From contig CM072343.1 of the NCBI GenBank assembly GCA_036874045.1, forward strand, positions 13,784,001 to 13,848,000: 64,000 nt of DNA, read 5' to 3'. Below the pieces are notes generated by a model. It made no database searches, had not been told where the DNA came from, and saw only the letters and a program-made list of their open reading frames with translations. A program made the position numbers and the translations under genes. Shown here piece after piece: positions 35,501 to 47,736 of this stretch (its first letter is position 1; the number at the start of each line of letters is the position of its first letter). The stretch is from Cymodocea nodosa. Taxonomy: Eukaryota; Streptophyta; Magnoliopsida; Alismatales; Cymodoceaceae.

Positions 35501-37192
35501 TACTTTCTTGTTGATCTCTTTCTACATCTATGCTTTCACTTTCTTCTAAAATCTCAGAATTAAGTTGCCTATTTAATTCCTCTTGAATCACATCATCTAG
35601 CATATCTCCTTCATCCTCCAAAAAGTCTTTAGTATGTAAGGACATTTCTAACTCTTCAAACTTTTCTGGTTTGAAAAGGTTTAATTGAGTATCCACATTA
35701 CCATATGCTAATTTCATAATTCTAGTTTTACAATTTATAACAGCCCCTGATGTTGCTAAAAATGGTCTTCCTAAAATTAAAGATGTATCACTATTTTTAT
35801 GCTTACTTTGTTGGGAATCCAAAATTACAATATCAATAGGATATATGAAGTTTTTGATTCTAATTAAGACATCCTCTATTTTTCCTCTAGGGTATCTTAT
35901 ACTTCTATCTGCTAATTGAATAACAGTCCTAGTAGGGATTAAGCCTTCTAATCCTAAGGATGCAAATATATCACTTGGCATAACATTTATACCTGCACCT
36001 ATGTCTATTAAGGTTCTTTCTAGAATGGTATTTCCTATGGTGCATGATATAATAGGGATTCCAGGATTAGATAACTTTTTAGAAATTTGCGGCAAAAATA
36101 GGGAACTACTTTGCTCAACTAAAAAGACCTTCCTATGAACTTTTCACTATCTTTTCTTAGTACACCAATCCTTAAGAAATTTAGCACAAGGTGGCATTTT
36201 CTGTAATACATCTAACAAGGAATGTTAACTTGTACTCTTTAAAAAATTTCTCTAATTTTTTCTTGTTTTTCAGGTATTGTTTGTTGTAATCTTTTAGGAT
36301 AGGGTGCTAATAATTGTGATTTAAAAGATTCTTTTTCTTTCATTTGATTTGTTTGATCATTTTTAGTCTCATTAGTAGATTCAGATTGTTCTGCATTAAT
36401 TTCTATATTTTTGGATATTATATTCTCATTATCATTTTGATTTTTGCTCTTATCCACTTTCATATTATTTTCATTTTGAATTCTTGGTGGTATATCAGTT
36501 CTAGATCTTAGTGTTATACATACACCTTCCAGATTTTCATTACTCTCATGATGTTCTTGTATATCATTTTCGTGATTATGATCTTCAATTGTTTTTAGTT
36601 TTAAAGTGCATTCTTTAAATTCTCTTGCATTAGTATTTTCTTTTGTCTATGTATCTTGCAAATTATGCAGATCTATAACATTATAATTTTCATTGTCCTA
36701 TTGCATAACTTGTATTTTCATTGTATATTCGTCCACTACTTTTAGTTTTCTTTCCAAATCATTTAATCTCATTGCATTCAATTTTCGATCAATTTTCATT
36801 ATGGTTTTTTTAGTTTCATATATAATATTAATTTTAGGTTCTGAATATGCTTCCTTATAGTTTAATTGGTTGACTTCTTGTTGTTGACACATATATTGTT
36901 CTAGTTTGTCCATGTTTTGTTCTAAACTACGCTCCAGTCTGTCATACCTATCCCAAACTTTATTGTCTCTCAACATATTACACATTCTAAGTTGACCATC
37001 AGTTAGGTAAACTATAGGATTCTCATACTCATATCTATTATATTGAATATAATTCATCTGTTGTTTATGTGCTCTAACCATCTACAACCGTCTCAGTTTC
37101 AAACAATCAAAGATGTCGTGACCTTCCAATCTGCAGAATTCACATATGCTAACTACAAGTTTCAAAAGTCTTTCAGCATAAGCATATGCCAT
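32570..37192 (-). pseudogene. pol: E2 pol: zinc knuckle, protease, RT, RNase H, integrase
   Basis: The start is MAYAYAERLLK (37192), near the primer site. A clear CX2CX4HX4C zinc knuckle, CEFCRLEGHDIFDC, lies near 37.11-37.15 kb. After a charged linker come a retropepsin-like LIDIGAGINVMPSDIF region (near 36 kb) and RT with FLEIFMDDFTVYGTSYE (about 34.72 kb). RNase H is marked by [15 protein letters not shown] (34.28 kb). Integrase has its zinc-binding part, with HDQACGGHFGS (about 33.66 kb), and a core with [10 protein letters not shown] and CDKGTHF (33.48-33.27 kb). The GPY/F-type end carries SRWAGPYIVQNIYPYGAIEI (32.75 kb). RT-RH-INT order places it in Ty3/gypsy; the primer site and domain wording resemble Athila/Tat. 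Broken fossil, several breaks, fewer than E1. Confidence 0.9.
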
Positions 37193-37265
37193 ATTCTCAA
37201 TTATAGAAGAAAACACACAACACTCCTTAGCTATTAAAACAAAACAGCACTCACAGTTGCTTAGC

Positions 37266-37292
37266 TTCTCAATTTCCCAGCAACGGCACCAG
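37266..37292 (-). other. E2 primer-binding site, tRNA-Asp type
   Basis: The minus strand reads TGGTGCCGTTGCTGGGAAAT, close to TGGCGCCGTTGCCGGGGATT, the complement of the plant tRNA-Asp 3' end used by Athila-type elements. It lies just upstream in sense of the zinc-knuckle ORF, with no gag capsid domain between. Confidence 0.75.
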
Positions 37293-37313
37293 AAAACTTG
37301 CCAATATACTACA

Positions 37314-38149
37314 ATGACGCAATCACTCCTCATCGTGGTTGTCAGGCACTATGATTGACTCGAAATCGACCCGACATCAGGAAAGTATCCTCACAGACCT
37401 CTGATGGTTAGTGATTATGGTAGTGATGGTGATGGTTGTGGTGGTTGGTGTGGAACTTTAGGGAACTTCCGACGTTGCCTGCAGATAGCTTGGTTTGTCC
37501 TCCTCCACACACACACTAGCCACACACCGCCAACCACCCTTTCTTCATTTTTTCTCCTTTTCTTTTATATTTCTTTAGTGGTAACTGCTTCTGCTTAGAT
37601 GATTGGTTGGATTTCCTTCATTCATATCAACGATGGTGATTTCTTCTCCCTTCCATAAGTGAATTCCTGTGTGATACATGCAATCGTGGTTTTCCTTCGA
37701 ATGTCCTGTTTCTGTAACCGCTACAGTGGCAAATTAGAAAATAAATGGTCCGTGGAGTTACAAATAACTTAACGGACTTACTTCATTGATTTAACTGTAA
37801 AACACGTGCAATAAAGAAATAAGCTGCTAACCTAATGCGTACAGTTATGCTAACTTAACGAGTTATACATGTGCATCTCACGTGATATACTAAAGTATTT
37901 AAATTCAACATGTGTAATCCAAGAAATAATAAAATATTCTTTAAGTATTTACAACATAACTGTCTAGTATATTAAACATAACTCTCTAAATTAATAGAAA
38001 ATACAGATACTAAAGAATTTCACAGCCTACAATTTACCGACAGTTCATAAATGTACTAAATTAACACTAATTTCCTTGAATTATAAAGATTCTTTTATTA
38101 AAGCATATAACAGTGCAATACTAACATAATGGCTTAATTTTCATATGAT
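37314..38149 (-). repeat. E2 5' LTR, partial
   Basis: It matches the E2 3' LTR from about 23311 onward: CACTCCTCATCGTGGTTGTC, the CACACACTAGCCACACACC tract, and CACGTG with TAACTTAACG motifs. It runs to a point near 38149, where the sequence passes into E3. Only part of the LTR is present. Confidence 0.78.
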
Positions 38150-40600
38150 AACATGCAGTAGTTGGTTTAGTAAAGTTGAAGTTATGACTTTGGTTAATGT
38201 ACTAAAAAAAAAAAAGGAAAAAAAAAGAGAAGAAAAGAGAAAACTCTTTTCCCAAAAATGCATTTGCCACATTTACCATTCAATCTTTGTAGCAAGGCAA
38301 GAATTCTTTTTTTACAATCAACGAGAAAGCAATGATTTTCAATAGATATGATAAGTACACTTGTTTCCAAGATGAATCAATACTATTAGAGGATGAGAAT
38401 ATGGACATTAAAGTTTTGATTGATATCATCATTTATATAAAGTACATATGGCTTGAGATTAGACTTGGATAGTGAAAAACATATGCATAAATCTCTATTT
38501 GATTTGATATATGTGTGAGATTGAATAACTTTCTAAGATTAAATTTTTACAGGAAGGTGCAGATTAAAACAATAGAAGTAATATAGCCCTAGCACTTTAG
38601 AAAGAAAATTTTTAGCAAGACTATAGTTGGTTTGCTAAGGGAAGAGCAAAACTTAAGTATGGGGAAGTGCTTAGAATGAAATTGTGCATAATATTAGTGG
38701 TTAATTGCATAGTATTTAGTTTATCTATGAGAATTAAGTCATTATATTACAATTATATAATTATAAGCCTTAATTAAAGAATATGCATAATTTAAAGGAC
38801 TAGTTTACGTGTGGTTTTATAGTATTAAACATGATATGCTTTATTTTACATATTTGTATCATGTACAGTGCACAATAACAACTTGTTAAGTTAGTGTTCT
38901 TTTCATAAAAAGATCACATAACAACTTGTTAAGTTACAGGTTTAAAGGGTAAAAAGATCACTTGAAAACTCATTGAGTTAGTAAATAAAACTATAAGTTA
39001 TATATCTGAACTCGTTAAGTTAGCATTATGCACGTGTTGAATTTAAAGTTTACAAATGTTATATTATATCACGTGAGTTGCACATGCTTAATTCATTAAG
39101 TTAACATAACTACACACGTTAAGTTGCTTAATTAAATACTAAGGTAACACGTTAGGTTAGCGTTATTTCTTTATTACACGTGATACATATATTATTGTTT
39201 ATATATGTGAGTCCATTAAGTTAAGCATAACTCAATGAGGTAGGTCTGTTGAGTTATAGTTAAGTCAACAGAGTAAGTCCATTAAGTTACACTAACTCCA
39301 TAGACTAGTTATTTTCTTATGTTCGATTGTGAGTAGTTGTAGGTACAGGAAATGTGAAGGAAACCACGTTACACGAACCACACCATGATCTCAATTGTGG
39401 AATGAAGAAGTAATTACCATTGTTGATGTGAATGAAGGAAATCCAACCAGTGATTTAGGCAAAAGTAGTTATTACAATGAAGAAATATAAAAGAAAAGAA
39501 AAAGAATGAAGAAAGGGGGGAGAACTGTGCTCACTACAGAAAGCGTTAGATGTTCTTTGAGCTCCCACCAATACCATCATTATCATCATCCATCGAAGGT
39601 CTATAAGAATATTTTCTAGATGTTAAGTTGATTTCGAGCAAAACATAGTGATTGACAACCATTGTGAGGAGTGATCACATCAAAAGAAGGAAAGACATTT
39701 TCACCAAGCACCGAATCATCTCTTAGGAGATAGTAAAACTTTTAGCCTTGATTTCGAGTTGATGCCACTATGTTGAAGTGGAGATCAACTTACAAAAGTT
39801 TAAGTTCACAATCTAGTAGAGAGAGGAGCACTTGATAGTAAGTGGTTAAGTTTTCAATAGTGTAATCACGTCGAATGTAGTGACTGAAGTTTTTTACTAT
39901 TAATAGAGAATTTTACCTTTCATCACTTGCTCATCTTAAGGAACAGAACAAAAACAAAATAAAAACCATTATCTATTTTCATTTACAAATTTATGTTTAT
40001 CAAGTTTGAGTTGTATTGCTTGTGTTTGTATTGTTGAATGTTTAGTGTTTATTTTATTCTAGTTAATAGAAAATCGTAGTACTGATTGTTTAAACCAGTT
40101 AATACAAATTTCTAAAATCTTGATTAATATATTTACTGTTTAGAGTATTGAATGTTAGAATTGATCAATGATGAATGTAATATAAAGTAGCATACAAAAG
40201 CTTAATTGATGTTGTTTGTAATGTATAGAACTGCTCAATAGATGGTTGAGTTCTTCTACAATCAACAATACTAATAGATGAAGGGAAGTTACTAGAGAGC
40301 TCATTGAGTTAACCATAACTCCATGAAGGGAAGTTTGTTGAGTTAAGCAAAACTCCACGAACTAAGTCCATTGAGTTAATTGTAAATTAATGGAGTGCAC
40401 ATATTGTAAATATACACTAAACCTTGGCCATGAAAATTTATAAAGTTAAATTGATTTCGAAAGTTTTCTGTAGGTTCGACCTATACTTGCACATTTATAC
40501 AATAGATGTTGTGTACTTGCAATCAATTTAACGAACTATGTTACTGAAATTAGAAATTGTTCGTGAAATTACTTGTTACTTATAAAAAAATACACTTAAG
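38150..40600 (+). mobile_element. E3: 3' tail and LTR of a diverged plus-strand Ty3 relative
   Basis: 38150-38667 is a diverged 3' non-coding tail ending in the polypurine tract AAGTATGGGGAAG (38655-38667). At 38668 an LTR begins TGCTTAGAATG and continues through a TATAAAAG box (39486-39493) to the U5-side stretch GGTTCGACCTATACTTGCAC near 40470-40490. Its right end is uncertain, about 40600. It carries GTTAAGTTA-type and CACGTG motifs. It is clearly more diverged from E1 and E2 than they are from each other. No coding domain remains. Confidence 0.68.
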
Positions 40601-40921
40601 TTGTCAAGATAGTATATAATAGAGACTAGAAGATATTTGACCTAGTCATAGGGTGATATGTGATAGCTAAACTCTACTATAGAGAGTATAATATGTAATC
40701 ATAGCTAAATTAAATAATGAAATATATGAGATATTGTGGCCCAAGTTATTATTGCAATTTGTAGGATTTGTGATAGGAGTGCATACTTTATATTATTGCA
40801 TTGAGTTGATAGTATAACCTTCTTTTTTACATGCAAGATATATTAATATCTATTTTATTTTGGATTTATGGTAGATTAACTTATTGAGTTTTAACTTATT
40901 GTGAATAATAGATATTATGGT
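40601..40921. other. AT-rich spacer, nothing recognised
   Basis: AT-rich sequence without coding, RNA or repeat signal that I can support. It lies between the fading end of the E3 LTR and the start of the Ty1 LTR at 40922. Confidence 0.5.
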
Positions 40922-41976
40922 TGTTGAGTATTTTGTTTTGATGATGTGTGTTGAATGAAAATAATCATATTTGCTCAATTACTATTGCTTGTGAAAAGAA
41001 ATTAAAAACATCAATTAATACAGAAAAAGCTTACTGATATAAATACTTGTCTATATTGGATATGAAATTATACTGTTAAATAACTAGTTGTTTCATTGCA
41101 TTAATTTCTCATGTAACTAAACGTTAAGTTAACGTGTGTTTTTTATTGAAAAACATGATATGTTTTAAAGTTATATCTTCTGTATCATGAATAGTGCACG
41201 TTTAGACAACTCGTTAAGTTAGAGTGTTATTTGTATAGAGGTCACGTGAGAACTCGTTGAGGTAGAGGTTTAAAGGTTAAAATAGGTCATGTGAGAACTC
41301 GTTGAGTTAGTGAGTAAAAGAAGAGACGAACTCGTTAAGTTAGTGTTGTACACGTGGTGAAATTATAAGTTATGAATGTTATATTGTATCACGTGAGGTG
41401 CACATGTTTAACTCGTTAAGTTAACATAACTAAACGCGTTGAGTTGCTATATTGAACACTAAGGCAATGCGTTAAGTTAGCATTATAAACTTAAGTTGTT
41501 ATTTTTGCACGTGGTAAAATTCTTATTATAGAAACATTTGTTTATTACTGGTTTGTTGAGTTATCTGTAACACAACGAAGATGATTCGTTGAGTTATCGT
41601 AACACCACGGAGATGGTTCGTTGAGTTAGCATAACACCACGAACTTAGTTCGTTGAGTTAGCTACAATACTTGTCACGTGAATTGGCACATGAGTAACTC
41701 GTTAAGTTAGAAACGTTAAGTTAATATCTACTTGTGTTACTCGTTTAGTAAACATTAAAGTAACGACTTCTTATTACACTTGATGAAAAATTTTGGAAGA
41801 GAAAGTTTATTTTGCAAGAAATTTTTCAGAGATCCAAGATTGATGATTAAAGAAAATTTGAAATGTAAACGTGGGTCAGAATGTGTGTGTTTCGATGAAG
41901 GAAAAAACAAAGACATGAAGAAGTGGAAAACTGGTAGTGATTAAACGTGGAGGATATGCATGAAATTAACATACAG

Positions 41977-41985
41977 TATAAAAGG
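41977..41985 (+). promoter_or_regulatory. Putative TATA box, split Ty1 LTR
   Basis: TATAAAAGG in a context conserved in the two E6 LTRs (53858-53866 and 60206-60214), just after GGATATGCATGAAAT. This is the likely promoter core of the family. Confidence 0.6.
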
Positions 41986-42455
41986 CATAGAGTTCTTGTT
42001 GATCAAACTATCTATGCACACAAAATGAAAATCCTTTTCAAGGATCAAACTATCCCTACACACCAAAAGAAAAATCTTTTCAGGGATCATAAACACTCTT
42101 CGAGGAAAAGCTATCAGGTGAAAGAAAATTCAGTGAAGTAGAAAAAGGTGAGATTTATGTCGCTGAAGATTTGAAGTATCAATTGGAAGAAAGTTCAGTG
42201 AAGTAGAAAAAGGTAATATATACGTCACTGAAGATTTAAAGTATCAGAAGAAAGCAAATTTGGTGAAGCAGAGAAAGACAAGATATATGTCACTAAAGAA
42301 TTGCTGAAGAAGAAAAACAAGAAGAACAAAGATCTCAAACTGGGAGAAATGTTTTAAATTCCACAAATTAGTTTTCTCTATTTGTAGTTATGAAATTGTA
42401 TAGATGAAACATGGTATCGAAATATAATTGCATCTACAATTTCTGAGGAGAATTG

Positions 42456-44276
42456 TGTTTGGATCGATAGGCTCACCAGAGGGGGGGTGAATGGTAAAAG
42501 AGTGTAGTTTTTAAAATTCTTTTGATGTTTAATCAAATGATTCAACAAAAATGTAATGAGATAAAACTAAGCGAATGCAAACCAGTAGAGACAAGAAACA
42601 CACAACAAATTTTTAGGTGGTTCACCAACTTGGCTAGTCCACCCCCAAGATTCACTTGGGCTTCACTAAGTGTTTCAACACTTACACACTTGCTTTCAAG
42701 TCAAAGCAAGAACCAACTACATAGAAGTTTTCAGGTATAAACTTCAATAAACTAACCTCTAGAGTTTTCAGGTTGAAACTCAAACCAACACTGAATGTAG
42801 CTTTGAGGTTGAAGCCACGAACCAACAGCTTTAATCTTTCAATCAGAGTTTTGGCACATAGAGCTTTTTCTACAGTAGATCTTTAGAATATGCGTCACTG
42901 TTTGCAGACTTGAGTGTAATTGGAATAGGAGTGTAGCTCACTATATGTGGTATATCCGTTATCTCTATATTTTCCATTCTTAAACTCCTCATATTTATAC
43001 CAAAGGTATAACAATCATATTTCTTTGTCAACAGATGTATTCTACTGTACTTGAATAGACATCAGTCAAATACGGTAAGTTACCATTTAGAAAGTTATTT
43101 CAAGATGTCTTATCAATTTTCCTAACCTTTCAGATAGTTAGCTGTGTAACTCTCTAAAGAATATCTGTAACTCATTGAAAGATCACTTAAACCTTTCTGC
43201 TAGGTAGGATTCTAGAATATTTACTGCGAGCTGTCATTCAGTCGGATACTTATAACTGTAACTCACCGAACAGTTATATAACTGTTGGATAGTTGGCTAC
43301 AGTAGCCTTCTGTTAACTTTCTGATTACTTCAATTTAGCACGTGCATAAAAGGCTGACTTAAGTTTCGGATGGTTATCCTTATAACTCACCGAAACACTT
43401 TAGGATTTCGGATAGTTATCTTTCTAATTCTCTGAAAACTTATTTGAGCTTCTCTTTGGAATTCTGCATGTGGGAAATTCAATGACTTAAGTTTCAGATG
43501 GTTATCCCTGTAACTCACCGAAACGCTTCAGGATTTCGGATAGTTATCTTTCTAACTCTCCGAAAACTTATTTGAGCTTCTCTCTAGAATTCTGCACGTG
43601 GCAATTTCAATAACTTAAGTTTCAAATAGTTAAACTGTAACTTACTGAAACTCTCTTTGAAATTTCAGATAGTTATCTAACTCTCTGATTTTCCCTTTTA
43701 AGCTTTCAACTACCGGCTTCTTCATTTTGCACGTGCATAATAAAATGACTTAAGTTCCGGAAAGTTATACCTGTAACTTACCGAAAAACTTGAATAGTTG
43801 TCTAACTCTCCGAAAAGAAAACTTGGATAGTTATCTAACTCTCCAACAAATCCTTTAAGCTTCCGTTCTGTATTTCTACACGCAATTTATTGAATGACTT
43901 AAGTTTCGGATAGTTAGCCTTTCTAACTTTCCGATTTTCCTTTTTCTTTCGAATAGTTAACTCCATAACTCTCCCATCATTCAACCAACTTAACTGTCTA
44001 ATTTAATAACTCTCCGAAGGCTTTGTAAAATCAGATAGTTATCCTTCTAACTATTCGATGGACTTGCTGTTGTTTTACTCTTCGAATACTTGGTCCTGTA
44101 ACAGTCCGATTTTCCTGTAACTTGAAAGTTGTATCATTTGGAACCTTCTCGATCTGTTCGTCTACTTGGAATTTGTTCTAACAGCCTTCTGATCTAATGC
44201 AGTACAGACTTAACTGTGAAATACAATATGTTTCCTTACATAGGTTTTGCATTATCAAAATACTCGGGTTCTAACA
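42456..44276 (-). repeat. E5 3' LTR
   Basis: It begins TGTTTGGATCGATAGG and ends GGTTCTAACA, about 1.82 kb. The minus strand carries a TATAAATA box (42992-42999). The stretch 43120-44110 is dense with CGGATAGTTA...TAACTCTCCG pairs. G-boxes CACGTG lie at 43595-43600 and 43730-43735. Confidence 0.92.
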
Positions 44277-44290
44277 ATCTCTCCCTTTTT
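44277..44290 (-). other. E5 polypurine tract
   Basis: The minus strand reads AAAAAGGGAGAGAT directly before the 3' LTR. Further purine-tract-like copies lie near 44.44 and 44.55 kb. Confidence 0.75.
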
Positions 44291-44671
44291 GATAATGACA
44301 AAAACCTTTACAATTATTTACATGTATTTCACTCCCTAGTGTATTTCTATACATTCAGTCACACAGAGAAAAATAAAACAAGAATTTATCAATACTATAC
44401 TAACGAGGAGGGATTCCTCCCCCTGACTTTGAGCTAACTTCTCCCCCTATCTGTGTGTTGAGTTTTTCTTCTCGTTTTAATAATTCTCTTTTAGTTCTTG
44501 CTGGAAATACTGTAAGTGACCATATACTTGACAAATTTCCAAATTCTTCTCCCCCTTTTTGTTATTATATAAAAAAGGTGAGAACTGTAAAACTGATATT
44601 GACTGTATCCTACACGAGTAGGTTAGTAGAAAACAAGCTCCCATATGGTGAGCTTGATGAAGAAAAAATAT

Positions 44672-47600
44672 TTAAATATCTTGTAAAGAACATATTCCTA
44701 GATTTCGTCTAATATGATTAAAAGTTGATTCATTTAAAGGTTTGGTGAAAATATCTGCAAGTTGATTTTCTGTTGGCACAAACTTAAGTGAGATGTTCCT
44801 TTTCTCCACATGATCTCTCAGAAAATGATGTCTGATCTCGATATGCTTGGCTCTGGAATGAAGTACTATATTCTTAGATAGACTGATTGCACTGCTGTTA
44901 TCACAAAATATAATTGAATTCTGAATTTTCAATCTGTAATCTGCTAGAGTTTGCTACATCCAAAGGATTTGTGCACAGCACAATCCTGCTGTAATATACT
45001 CGACTTCAGTAGTAGACAAAGCTATATAATTTTGTTTCCTACTGAACCATGAGATTAAAGAACATCGAAGTAATTGACAAGTACCACTAGTGCTTTTTCT
45101 ATCAGATCTACTGCCTACATAATCTACATCACTATAGCCTGTTAAAATCAAACTACTACTAGCTGAGTAGAATAATCCGAAAACTTTTGTTCCTTGTAGA
45201 TATCTGAAAATCCTTTTGACTGATTTCAAATGTGATTCCTTTGGTGATGCTTGAAATCTAGCACACAAGCATACACTAAACATAATATCTGGCCTGCTAG
45301 CTGAATGGTATAACAGGGATCCAATCATACCTCTATATTGCCTTTCATCCACTACAACACTTGAATCATCCATTTCTATTTTAATGCTTGAACTCATTGG
45401 AGTATTTACGGATTTGATGTTTTCATAACCAAATTTCTTCAACATCTCTTTGCAGTATTTTTCTTGGTTGACAAAAATACCATTATGCACTTGATGAATT
45501 TGTAATCCCAAGAAAAACTTCAATTCTCCCATCATGCTCATTTCGAATTTATTTTTCATCAAATTCTGAAATTCATGACAGAGATCTTCTGAAGTGGCTC
45601 CAAAGACTATATCATCAACATATATCTGTACAATCAACATATGCACATCAAAAGTTTTGATAAACAAAGTGTTGTTCACTTTGCCTATAGAAAAATTGTT
45701 TTCTGTTAAAAACTTTTTCAATTTCTCATACCATGCTCTAGGTGCTTGTTTCAAACCATATAGAGCCTTTCTTAGCTTGTAGACATGATCCAGCTTGAAT
45801 TCATCTTCAAATCTAGGAGGTTGTTTAACAAACACTTCCTAAATTTCTCCATTTAAGAAGGCACTTTTCACATCCATTTGAAACAATCTTATCTTCATAC
45901 TGCTGGCAAAAGCAAGCAACATTCTGATAGCTGCAATCCTAGCTACAGGAGCAAAAGTTTCTTCATAGTCAATACCTTCATACTAATTGTAGCCTTGTGC
46001 AACTAATCGAGCTTTATTTCTGAGAATGTTACCTTCTTCATCTAATTTGTTTTTGAAAATCCATTTAGTTCCAATGATGGATTTTCCTATAGGTTTTTCT
46101 ACTAGTTCCTAAACATTATTTTTCTGAAACTGATTTAATTCTTCTTGCATAGCCATAGTCTAGTAGGTATCCTTACATGCTTCATCTACTGATTTTGGCT
46201 CTATTTCTGACACAAATGCACAAAAATTGCAGATATCTTGTGTTTTGCTCCTAGTTTGTTCCCCTTTAGATATATTTCCAATAATTTGTTCCTTGGGATG
46301 ATCAGATCTAAACTTCCAACTATTAAGATTCTGATATCTATTGTTGAGATTCTGGTATGACACTTGTGATTTGAGTTTCTGTTTGCAGTTATCATCTTCG
46401 AAGTATTCATTTTCACTATCATATTTAATCTTCTACTTTTTGAAATTCTGGATCAGATCTTCGTCAAACTGAACATTTATACTTTCCTCCACTCTTCTAT
46501 CTTCAGCAAAATATACTCTGTAAGCTTTGCTTCTAGAGGAGTAACCAACAAGTATGGTAGATTTAGACTTTGCATCAAACTTGTCTTTAGTATTTCCTGT
46601 ATTTAAGACAAAACATTTGCATCCAAATAGCCAACATTTGGAGTTTTATCAAACCAAATTTCAAAAGGTGTCTTATTCACTATGGATCTAATGTGAGTTC
46701 TGTTGGAAATGTGACAAGTTGTTCCTACAGCTTCTACTCAGAGAAATTTAGGTAGATCCGTGGCATTTAACATAGTTCTAGTCATTTCTTGTAATGTCCT
46801 ATTTTTCCTTTCCACAACTCCATTATGAGCAGGAGTTCTAGGATAGGAGAATTCATGTAGTATTCCAAATGAATTGCAAAGGTTTTCAAATTCATAGATT
46901 TCAAATTCTCCTCCATGATCACTTCTGATTTTCTTCACTATTAGTTCCTTCTGATTCTGAACTCTTATGTAGAAATTCTTGAACTCATTGCAAGTTTCAT
47001 TTTTATGTGTCAAAAATATTACCCAAGTTAATCTAGAGAAATCATCAACAATAACAAAGGTATATTTTTGACCCCCAAGACTTGATACTTGAGAAGGACC
47101 AAACAAATCTAGATGTAGCAGTTCTAATGGCCTTTTGGTGGAAACAACATTTTTGCTGTGAAGAGCAGTTCTCTTCTACTTCCCTAGCATACACTCACTA
47201 CACACTCTATCTTTCTTAAAAGTGAGTTTAGGCAGACCTTTGACAAGATCACCCGTGGATAGCTTTCTGATATTCTTCATATTGATGTGACTAAGTCTTC
47301 TATGCCACACCCAATCGTCTTCACAATTGTTACCAAACAGGAATTGCTTGCAGAATTTTCATATGGAAAGTTTAATGTATATATTGAGCAATTTCTAATA
47401 CTAGTAAATTTTGTTTCATTCGTGGCAGGATCAATAATGTAGCAATTTTTAGCATTAAAAGAAACAGTATAGCCTTTATCACATAATTGTCCTACACTTA
47501 ACAAATTTTGTTTTAATCCATTTACATGCAAGACATTCTCAATTATACCATTTTCAGATGTAATATTTCCTATTGCAGTTATTTTACACTTTTCATTATT

Positions 47601-47690
47601 TCCAAACGTAACAGATCCTGAACTTAAGTTTTTAACTGAGTCAAGAAAGCTTTTCTTACCTGTTATGTGCTTTAAGCATCCACTGTCCAC
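44672..47690 (-). pseudogene. pol: E5 pol: protease, integrase, RT, RNase H
   Basis: In sense order: protease with DSGCLKHITG (active site D-S-G) and a following NGLKQNLLSVGQLCDKGY segment (47690-47277). Integrase core has FVIVDDFSRLTWVIFL, IRSDHGGEFE and PAHNGVVERKNRTLQEM (47106-46738), covering the D, D and E positions. RT has LRKALYGLKQAPRAWYEKL and the YVDDIVFG active site (45835-44954). RNase H has FCDNSSAISLSKN and NQLADIFTKPL, ending at 44672. The order PR-INT-RT-RH is copia. RT closely resembles the E6 RT piece but is clearly a different subfamily. Broken fossil, several breaks. Confidence 0.92.
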
Positions 47691-47736
47691 AATCCATTTA
47701 GTTGAACGTGCTTGAAACTCCTTGTCACCCTACAAA

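Larger units (their letters stand above)
22393..38149 (-). mobile_element. E2: second Ty3 element of the same permuted family
   Basis: E2 is a minus-strand element with a full 3' LTR (22393-24212), non-coding module, F-box-like gene, gag domain, accessory ORF, pol, primer site and a partial 5' LTR (about 37314-38149). The module order and the spacer motifs match E1 one for one. Coding parts are better preserved than in E1, but it is still broken in many places. E1 and E2 differ by scattered substitutions and small indels, so they are separate insertions and not a recent duplication of the locus. Confidence 0.85.
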
